Source: Clytia hemisphaerica (Eukaryota; Cnidaria; Hydrozoa; Leptothecata; Clytiidae). From it: 64,000 nt of DNA. Made by a program: the position numbers and the translations under genes. Shown here piece after piece: positions 56,414 through 64,000 of this stretch (positions are counted from its first letter, which is position 1; every line of letters begins with the position of its first letter). The DNA is taken from NCBI GenBank assembly GCA_902728285.1, contig CACVBU010000904.1, forward strand, positions 1 through 64,000. The letters are read 5' to 3'. Below the pieces are notes generated by a model that was given only the letters and a program-made list of their open reading frames with translations, did no database searches and was not told the origin of the DNA.

Positions 56414-57699
56414 TACCGTGAGTGGTCCTAAATCCGACAGCCCTGCCTAATTCTGACACCCCAAATAACTGTTATGAAAAAAATTCTATGTTTACAAACA
56501 TTCCTTCTCCAAGTTGAATGATAAACTATTGCAAGGGCTCTCAAAACAAAACATCTAACAAGATGGCTATTAATGTGATCAAAAAAGTGGGTGTGAGTAA
56601 AAATAATTACCTCTATTATTCTGAATCTGTTGCTTGTGTTTAAAACGTTAACAATTTATGTATTTGTATACCGTCAACTGCTCTAACTTGGGACTATCTG
56701 ACAAAACATGGGACGGCAATTCGGCCACCATTTCACCGAACCTCCCAAGTCATTTGATTTTAGTTAAGGAACGGTGTATTAAAAAATACACTATTTCTCT
56801 TTCGATTTTACAGTAAGTGAAAATACAGACCATATATGCAACAGTCCCATGTTTCGACCAATCGTCCCAAGTTAGAGCAGTTGAGGGTAAGAGGCACAAT
56901 TATTGTAATTTGGTTCAAATCAATGTGTATCAAATCTCTCAGTTTAGTTGACACTTTGGTATCTTCATTGTGGTGTCACAGCGAAAGGTTTGTTTTTAAT
57001 TTAGTTTGTATCTTTGAAAGACCCCATTGGATCTATGCAGGGCTGTTGGATTTAGGACTACTCACAGTAACTAGCTACAAAATTACACTTTTTTTTAAAC
57101 AATGCCAAAAATATTCATGTAAGTTTTATATCAGTGCTATATCCTATGACATCTGACCAAGGCAAATTTGCCGCCATATCTGCATATAATCCAACAAAGA
57201 TGGTGTATGATGAAAAGCCAGCAAAAAGGTGTACTATTTAGAACAAATAAATGAATAGTTGATCAATTGTTTAGGCAATCGAGGCTCCCTTTAATTCCTG
57301 ATCGTTGATTGTCTATTGATTATTGGAATAAATTGATTGGTTCTCAATTGGAAAAGTAATCAAGTTTCCTTTAACCAAAATGGGGGATTTGGAAAATTTT
57401 CTATGTTTAGTTTTTTGCACAAACCCCTGTAACTATGGGCAAGCATTGCTAAGATGTTGGCTTGAAATCGAAAATGAAACCACTCAAAACGAAAGTAAAA
57501 TTGGCCCCTACTTGAAACCCCGTAATATTGATATACGAGTTTAAGTCTATACTGTTAGATGTTTTGTTTCGAGATTTCTTGCAGTAGTTTATTGTTCAAC
57601 TTGGAGAGGGAATGTTTGTAAACATAGATTTTTTTCTTAGCAGTTATTTGGGGGGGTTGGATTTAGGCAGGGCTGTCGGATTTAGGACCACTCACGGTA
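56414..57699. mobile_element. TACCGTGAGTGGTCCTAAATCC element(s), ends ambiguous
   Basis: The left end TACCGTGAGTGGTCCTAAAT, CCGACAGCCCTG has two possible partners on the right: GCAGGGCTGTTGGATTTAGG at 57037-57075 and GCAGGGCTGTCGGATTTAGG at 57667-57699. There may be one element of about 660 bp next to another, or one larger element. Copy C of the TACCGTCAACTG family is nested at 56669-56889. Confidence 0.65.
56669..56889. mobile_element. TACCGTCAACTGCTCTAAC MITE, copy C
   Basis: Left end TACCGTCAACTGCTCTAACT followed by TGGGACTATCTGAC; right end CGTCCCAAGTTAGAGCAG then TTGAGGGTA. The shortest copy (about 221 bp). Confidence 0.8.
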
Positions 57700-58365
57700 C
57701 CGTGAAGTCGGGTAACTTGCATCAGTGGAGGGAAACTTGCAAAGCCATCAAATGACTGACCAATCATCAAGGCAGCAAAATTTCAAAACAAATGAACTAC
57801 ACAGCTCCGCTCGCAGCGCAGTACTGTACTGTACCATTTTTGTTTTGATTTAATTTTGTACGTTAATGACCAGCTGGGTCATTCATTTGAGGGCTATGCA
57901 TCATCAGTGGAGGCTAACAACATGCATAGCCCTCAAATGAAGGATCTGGCTGGTCATTAAAATACAAAGTTCAATCAAAACAGAAATTCTAGAGTAGAGC
58001 TGTGAGCGGAGCTGCGTAGTTTATAGACTGTATATAGTTCATTTGTTTTGAAATTTTTCTGCTTTGATAGACCTTTTTTCAAAGAGGACGTCCTGTTGAA
58101 TAATTATGTAGTCCAGCCATAAAAACAATGATAGAGCCATGCATAATTACTGTATCATGCATATTGTAATAATTATGCATGGTTTTATCATTATTTTTCT
58201 GCTGGACTACATAATTATTCAACAGGGTGGCCTCTTTGAAAAAAGGTCTATTGGTCAGTCATTTGATGGCTATGCAAATTTCCCTCCACTGATGCAAGTA
58301 ACTTGATTTTATTATTAGTGTTCAAATGGTAAATAAACAGTTACTTACTTACCTGACTTCACGGA
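57698..58365. mobile_element. TTGCATCAGTGGAGG-family composite element
   Basis: The left end TACCGTGAAGTCGGGTAAC and TTGCATCAGTGGAGG is mirrored by CCTCCACTGATGCAAGTAAC and CTGACTTCACGG on the right. A second partial internal copy (57900-58020, AACATGCATAGCCCTCAAAT) and the hairpin MITE 58070-58248 are nested inside. Confidence 0.75.
58070..58248. mobile_element. GACCTTTTTT MITE, copy 3
   Basis: A 179-bp hairpin, TA-flanked. The host sequence TTTGA|TTGGTCAG on either side matches the uninterrupted family, so the empty site can be inferred. Confidence 0.88.
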
Positions 58366-58385
58366 GTTGATACCATGAGATTGGG

Positions 58386-58700
58386 TACTCTTAGGTGCCA
58401 AATGAACGCCCCCCCCCCGCTTGTTAATTTTTCGATTTTTTTCCAACCCCCCCAGAGCTTATTAGGACCCCCCCCCCCGTTTATTAATTTTTCAAAAAAT
58501 TCCCAGCTACAAAAAGGAAAATTCCTTGTTTTACTCTAAAAAGCCTAAATTTAGTTTATTTTGACCCTTTTTAGGGTTTTTAAAGGTCCATTTCCAACCC
58601 CCCCCCGGTAATTAGGTCCCCCCCGTTTATTTAATTTGATAAATTTTTCCAACCCTCCCATTTATTCGAACCCCCCACGTTTATTTGGCACCTAAGAGTA
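58386..58700. mobile_element. TACTCTTAGG MITE, copy 3
   Basis: Begins TACTCTTAGGTGCCAAATGA and ends TTATTTGGCACCTAAGAGTA with a poly-C/GTTTATT interior as in copy 1. Confidence 0.85.
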
Positions 58701-58787
58701 ACTTTCATCAGTGCAGGCTAAACGGTTGGCAAACGAACTCTAGGATGCAAGTGAAATTTTTCAATCCGCGGACCTACACGGGGGTTC

Positions 58788-59080
58788 GGTTATTATCAGT
58801 TAGGGTTAGGGTTGGAGCTCGAGAGTCACATTATAAGGTCGAAGGCCTTCTTAGGGGCATTCGTACCCTGTGACTTAACTTAGGATCCCGTAGGGTTCCT
58901 TGTAGGAGGGGCACTGGTAGGGTTGGGAGCTATCTTAATTAAGGTCTGTAAATTACACGCTATAAGTAATTGTGAATGACGGCTTTCTGTCGTGTCTCGT
59001 AGGCGTACAGCAGTTATGCATTGGGTTTGTGAACCAAGGTTGCTTGCATTTGGTGGTTCGAGCCGGGGTCGGAGACCTGT
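58788..59080 (+). mobile_element. tRNA-derived SINE-like unit, plus-strand copy
   Basis: GGTTATTATCAGTTAGGG and TTAGGGTTGGAGC match the minus-strand unit near 28409-28442 over 31 bases. Further along, GACGGCTTTCTGTCG and a tRNA-like part with GTTATGCATTGGG and the B box TGGTGGTTCGAGCC follow in the same order. Confidence 0.6.
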
Positions 59081-59128
59081 TTCACCGAGACAGGCAAATT
59101 TCAGAAAAATACTTAGAAAACAGTTAGA

Positions 59129-60526
59129 ACAGTCGAGGATTATGCCCTAAATAAGAGAATACCCAAGTTAGAGGATTACCTTATTTAGGAGATTTTCAGT
59201 CTCTTATTTAAGAGAACGTTACCTAAACTCACGTTTCTGTGATTACGATGACCCAAAAACCAAAATAAAATACCTTTTAATTCTTTTTCAAACTTCGAAA
59301 AACCATAAATAGCCTCATTTACATGTGTTGACGTAATTTTTAAAATAATGAAGAAACACCCTCGACCTTCAAAACGTGTTTTTTCTCAAACCCCCTTATT
59401 TAGGAGATACAAGAGCGACTCACTTTCTGTTTTTTTTGAGTTTTGTCTCATTTACCCAAAAGCTTCAATCTCGCGTAGGCTTAGTGGTCAAGACTAGAAC
59501 CCCCAATACGAGACATTTGCCTGACCGAAAAAAAATCATCATCATCAGTTTTGTTAATTGTCAGAATCGTTTACTCACTGGAAATACGCAACTTTATAAA
59601 GTTTCGTTTTTTTTCGGTTGTGCTTCATTTTAAAAATAACGAAGAGGAAAAGTTACCATCAATCCCGCGAGTAAAAGAAGGTATTCCGACTAGTTTACAA
59701 AAAGTGCGCTCGCGCAGCGAATAGAATATCTCACAAATTAATATATGCATAAAACTGACAAAATCCTTTCTTTTTTATGCTTAGGTGACGTCACCATCGA
59801 TCCTGATTTGACAATGGAAAACCACATGCATAATTATAACGAGCGGCCGAGAAAGTTTGTGTGACGCAAAAATCGCGCGATAAACGAAGCGCTAGAAAAA
59901 CGCCCACTAAAAATTGAAACTAGAAACTTCTTCTTCTGTCTTAGTATGTAATATTAATTCTTTTTTTATTTTTCGTGAATGCAAAATGAATTTTTGATTT
60001 TTGAATTGAGGAAATATAATGTGATATAAAATTATATTTGAATGCCAATGCCAAAAGATATTTTCTTTACTTTACGAATATTCTGCTGTGTTGCTCTGCC
60101 ACTTACCCCCTGATTGTTTTAGTAGGCACTTCTGTCACGTGAATAAAAACACGCGTATATGTTGAACCCGACTGTGGACTGACCGAAACTGCAATGACAT
60201 AAATTATTGTGGAAGTGAACGCTTAATACAAATGTTTGGGAAATCAAAAAGACAACTTTTGTAAGGATGTTGAGTTTTGTTTATATGGCACATTGTGATG
60301 GACTGCCTAGGTCCACGAAACAAAAGCAGAACTCAACCAAATTTTGCTAGAAGGGAGAAAAAAACGTGCTGAGTCGATCTATGAAGTTCAAAACTTGCAA
60401 AATGATGAGAAAGCCAAAAATTAACGAAGAAAGAAAGTCTCCTAGTTAAGAGAAAGGAATCTCCTACTTAAGAGACCTTCTCTTAAATAGAGTATATCTC
60501 TTATTTAGGGCATAATCCTCGACTGT
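59129..60526. mobile_element. ACAGTCGAGGATTATGCCC inverted-repeat element
   Basis: The left end ACAGTCGAGGATTATGCCCT then AAATAAGAGA is mirrored by TCTTATTTAGGG then CATAATCCTCGACTGT. Several TCTCCTA/TTAAGAGA modules lie close to both ends. The 1.1 kb interior has no recognisable coding capacity. Confidence 0.78.
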
Positions 60527-60646
60527 AGAAACACTTGAGAAAGACAGAAAATCAGGAAAGAAGATAGGAAAGTACAAAATAAGGAAAAAATAAGAGACGA
60601 TGCATCCTGGAGTATGATATCGTTTGCCAACCAGGCTAAACCGTCA

Positions 60647-61492
60647 CATAGTGTGCAAGGGGGTTCCAGGTCCCACCTGAAAATTCAGGTCCCACCTTAT
60701 CCTAAAATTCCCACCTTCAGCCCAGACTCCCAGATCCCAGCTAAAAACAAAAAAAAATATAATTCGAGGAACAAAACAAAATTTCTTTACCGTAATATGA
60801 AGATGCAATATATTACATATGTTTAACTTTCCATTTGCCTATGACCTACATTAGGGGTAGAAACCAATCAAGTAGTCAGACGGCTTAGAAGTAAGTGTGA
60901 GTCGTTAGATATAAGTTTGGCATGAAATTATGGCTAATCCTTGAATAAGAAGTTTTGGGGAAAATTTGTCCCGATAACTATAATATTAGTATAAATAAGT
61001 GAGGATCGCCTACAACCATAACTGCAGGGAGGGAGGGAGGTAAAATATTTCATCCTGTCAGCTTTTAGTAGAGCGTCGACTTGAACAGGGAGATGTGATG
61101 GCCATTTTGAACATGACGTCACATGGCTATTAGCAAAAAGTAGACTCAGTTGGCGGAGGGCGGCCACCCAGCCATTCGAATACTGTATATAGCGCTTATC
61201 AAATAAAAGTTAAACCGCAATTTAACCTGTGTTAAATCCAAAATATATTAATATTTATTATATACATTTATGAAATATATAAAAAAAATATATCATAAAA
61301 TCATAAAATCTGAAAATAAGAAATTTTACTTTAACTTTTTCCAAAACACCCAAAGTCCCACCTAAAGAAATTAACTCCCACCTTAACTTGTTTCTCCCAC
61401 CTAAAACCTGGAAAACCCCAAATCCCACCTGAAAATTTTCGACCCAAATCAGCAAACCCCCCCCACTATTCTGGGGGGGGGTGCACACTATG
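60647..61492. mobile_element. CATAGTGTGC-ended element with 5-bp target duplication (CGTCA)
   Basis: Ends CATAGTGTGCAAGGGGG and CCCCC-rich/GGGGTGCACACTATG, flanked by CGTCA on both sides (60642-60646, 61493-61497). The interior is rich in TCCCACCT repeats near both ends. Termini and duplication length agree with 27857-28238. Confidence 0.72.
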
Positions 61493-62096
61493 CGTCAGCA
61501 CCTTGAACTGACTACTCAATTCCCCTCACATGGCATGGGTTGACCCGGGCAAAGGAACGTTCACTTGCCAAGTGAACTGCCGTGAGTGGGAATCGAATCG
61601 ATCCCACAGTAGTTTTAACTAGGTGTAAAATCAAGTGGGAGAAGGTGGGAGAGTCTTGGATTTTCTGGTCAATTCTGTTCTAATAGTTGGTGAAAATTGC
61701 CAGATCAAATAATCAATTCAGAAAAAAGTTGTATACCTTTCGATGATGATTAGTAAAAAAACGAAAAAGGATGATGGATGTGTGTGGTTTTTGGTTGTTT
61801 GTGTGGAGTGCGAGATTAAAAAGTGAAAACACCACCAGCCATCGCCTCAAAATTTTAATTTTGTTTCAAAGCTCTTTATACCGATTTTACCCGAATTCCC
61901 GATCATTAACCCGACGAAGAACGAAAATGCCGAAAATAACAGAAGGAAAGAATATGGGGTCTGCTATGTTATTCTGCAACATACAGGCGAAAATATCTAC
62001 GTTATATACCTTTTAAGAGCATCGCGGGCAGACTCAGCGCTCATATATAGTACATGTAACAGACTACGAAAACAAACTCATGTGCTCAAAAATATC
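61493..62096. other. Region upstream of POLR1F
   Basis: Contains GAACGTTCACTTGCC/AAGTGAAC and GTGGGAATCGAATCGATCCCAC, a possible tRNA-like T-arm on the minus strand. GTAACAG at about 62056-62062 may be a splice acceptor for the POLR1F 5' end. No other gene found. Confidence 0.35.
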
Positions 62097-62466
62097 ATGG
62101 CGTCGAACGAGAGCAGACACAAGAAAGAACCTAAAATTCACTTTTTGAAATTAGCATTTAAAGATGCAAAGCAAATGTCTCAGGGAAAGCATTCGTGCTT
62201 GGAAGAGGTGAAGCACACCATGAACATTTCATTAGCTCCAAAATTTATTGGAAACTTGAAATTGGGGTTGAAAGAAGAAATGAATAAATTTCTTTTTGTG
62301 TACCAAACGAAGCTAAATGGTGTCCCACTTGCTTATGATAGAATCCAGATCACCAAATCAAAAATCATTGATGACCAAGAATTCCTGAATCTTGAAATAT
62401 GTGTCAATTTTATAGTATTTCAACCAGAAATATCCAAAATTCTACGAGGCTGTGTTAATAAATTAG
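62097..62466 (+). CDS. POLR1F: POLR1F / RPA43, RNA polymerase I subunit, first coding exon
   Basis: RPA43 (TWISTNB) is the stalk subunit of RNA polymerase I that contacts RRN3/TIF-IA for rRNA transcription. The exon encodes about 123 residues from MASNESRHKKEPKIHFLK to the donor after NKLG (phase 1). The RPA43-type N-terminal domain is visible: MNISLAPKFIGNLKLGLKEE, KLNGVPLAYDRIQITKSK (matching the LGVPIAYDNIK-like core of the family), LNLEICVNFIVFQPE and ILRGCVNKLG. The following OB-fold exon is not found before the window ends; the next 1.5 kb is repeats. The ATG at 62097 is preferred because the open frame upstream has no other ATG. Confidence 0.78.
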
Positions 62467-62615
62467 GTATAAACTTACTTTTCAAATTTTGTTTTTCTCA
62501 AAATTTTAAACTTTATATTTTACTTCACAGATAATTTCAATTTTTAACTGGACCCCAAACCTTCTGCAACTCAACCAAATAAAAATAGAAGTAGATAAAT
62601 TAGCTTGTCTGTATA

Positions 62616-62794
62616 GACCTTTTTTCAAAGAGGCCACCCTGTTGAATAATTATGTAGTCCAGCAGAAAAACAATGATAAAACCATGCATAATTATTACAA
62701 TATGCATGATACAGTAATTATGCCTGTCTCTATCATTGTTTTTATGACTGGACTACATAATTATTCAACAGGACGTCCTCTTTGAAAAAAGGTC
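62616..62794. mobile_element. GACCTTTTTT MITE, copy 4
   Basis: A 179-bp hairpin flanked by TA, in the presumed first intron of POLR1F. Its arms match copies 1 and 3, in inverted orientation. Confidence 0.88.
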
Positions 62795-63506
62795 TATAGG
62801 CATCAGCTGTCTTGCTTTAGGTCAAGGTCAATCATAGCTTCAGCACCCCCCCTTACTTTTTTATTGGGGGGGGGGGGCTAAGAAATATTTTGGACTTTAA
62901 AGAGCCTGGGGGCTAAAATTACGAAAATATTTGGGGGGACCTAGATTGTTGGGGGGAACCTAGATAATCTGACTGAGACTCTGGGGGCTGTTCAGCTAAT
63001 TCTAAAAGATGTCTTATCATACTATTAAATCGAATATAAAAAGCAAAAGATTGGTTAACATAAATATTAATACAAGTAAAATTTAGTTTTCATTTATCAG
63101 TACCGTACTCGCATATATTTTTTATTGACTTCTCTCTACACGTCTCTCTACCTACAAGGGCGAGAGGAAAATGTTTTTGTTTTTTCCCCAAGTGTTAGGG
63201 GACCTAGCTAAATTGTTGGGGGGACCTTACTTTGTTGGGGGGGGAGCTAGAAACCTGGCTGAAGCTATGTCAATCTTCTAATCTAAATCTTAACAAAAAC
63301 TCTTTATTTGACTAGAGGAAGAATTTTCTTGTCATTAATTTGATGCTAAAGTTTGTCATTATTTAACATAATATTGTCAGTTAGTGAAAGTATAGCCTGG
63401 GAATCCAAGCTCAAATTATAGAAAAAACAAAAAATACCCCACCTCACAAAGTTCTAAGATTATAGAGCTTGGTGCAAGTAGATAAGTCTGACACATAATG
63501 TTATAA
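62795..63506. other. G-rich GGGGGGACCTAG repeat region in presumed POLR1F intron
   Basis: Left TTCAGCACCCCCCCTTAC (62839) and right GGGGGGGAGCTAGAAACC then TGGCTGAAGCTATG (63237-63266) form an approximate inverted pair. TTGGGGGGACCT recurs at 62931, 62949 and 63218. Likely another MITE of about 440 bp. Confidence 0.45.
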
Positions 63507-64000
63507 CAAGACGATGTCAATCGAACCAATCGAACGCCGAATCAATTGAACGCAATTGAACACAATCGAATAATTGCAATCGAATATTACCCAGGATTTG
63601 CCGTTCGATTGCTTCAATTACGTTTGATTGTATTCGAGTGCGTTCGATTGTATTCGATTATGTTCGACTGATTCAATAGTACTAGATTTTATTCACTTTC
63701 GTACGGGACTTAAGCGCTCGGCCGCCCACGCTAAAAAGCTCTAACGGGGTAATCCAATTTAATTTAATGGCAATCAAACTCATCGAACATAATCGAACGA
63801 AATCGAATGTAATTGACAATCAATCGAACCAATTGAATATAGTCAACTATCAATCGAACCAATCTAACCTTACTCGAACGCAATCGAACACAATCAAATA
63901 TTACCCAGGATTCGGCCGTTCGATTAAGATTCGATTACGTTCGTCAATCGAATCGCAATTATTCGATCGCGTTCGATTACGTTCGATTGGTTCGATTGCG
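63507..64000. mobile_element. AATCGAAC-repeat palindromic element, cut by the window end
   Basis: Starts near AGACGATGTCAATCGAACC, like the left end of 36172-36683, and continues with degenerate AATCGAACxxAATTGAA repeats and ATTACCCAGGATT, shared with the first copy. The right end lies outside the window. Confidence 0.75.

Larger units (their letters stand above)
58711..60641. mobile_element. Outer inverted pair AGGCTAAACGGTTGGCAAACGA enclosing SINE and palindrome
   Basis: CAGGCTAAACGGTTGGCAAA with CTCTAGGATGCA at the left end faces TGCATCCTGGAGTATG and CGTTTGCCAACCAGGC then TAAACCG at the right. Inside are a tRNA-related unit (58788-59080) and the element at 59129-60526. Confidence 0.6.

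Noticed and set aside
58796..58812. TTAGGGTTAGGG as a telomere or interstitial telomere
   Set aside because: Only two units, and the same 31-base context recurs at 28409-28442 as part of a dispersed repeat.

Overview
This is eukaryotic, almost certainly invertebrate metazoan, nuclear DNA. Genes are split by GT-AG introns of roughly 200-2000 bp, the base composition is AT-rich, and the recognisable products are animal housekeeping and neuronal families: an ionotropic glutamate receptor, HMCES, a Tctex-type dynein light chain, a Flower-like protein, VAMP4, NUBP2, an MVB12 subunit, myotrophin, MAEA and an RNA polymerase I subunit. Splice acceptors lie just upstream of most start codons, and two gene pairs are close head-to-tail neighbours. 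Both would suit an animal with spliced-leader trans-splicing and operons (tunicates and hydrozoans are examples). The sequence alone does not settle the phylum.

Layout. 860-3950 (-) holds an ionotropic glutamate receptor whose 5' end is incomplete. 5713-8905 (+) is HMCES without its first exon and with a one-base frame disruption in the active-site exon. 9518-11299 (+) is a dynein light chain. 12504-16838 (-) is a Flower/CACFD1-like membrane protein and 19137-21409 (-) is VAMP4. 22318-34660 is mostly mobile DNA: a reverse-transcriptase fragment split by a hAT-like element, a 2.5 kb LINE reverse-transcriptase ORF, a tRNA-related SINE split by another element, an internally deleted LINE, and several inverted-repeat elements. 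34660-41212 is a nearly continuous run of palindromic, nested MITE-like elements.

41351-45535 (+) carries NUBP2 and MVB12 in tandem. 48170-49064 (+) encodes a small secreted precursor with an acidic pro-region and a strongly cationic C-terminal part. 50312-53274 (-) is myotrophin, with an in-frame stop in its last exon, preceded on the same strand by intronless MAEA (53661-54830). 55314-61492 is again nested inverted-repeat elements. 62097-62466 (+) is the first coding exon of POLR1F/RPA43. The window ends inside an AATCGAA-rich palindromic element.

Functionally the genes are unrelated apart from trafficking themes: VAMP4 and the Flower-like protein in vesicle traffic, MVB12 in ESCRT-I. The most distinctive property of the window is the density of inverted-repeat elements, many nested in one another, with target-site duplications that can be read directly. 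The calls rest on reading the sequence and on recalled family motifs; no database search was possible.
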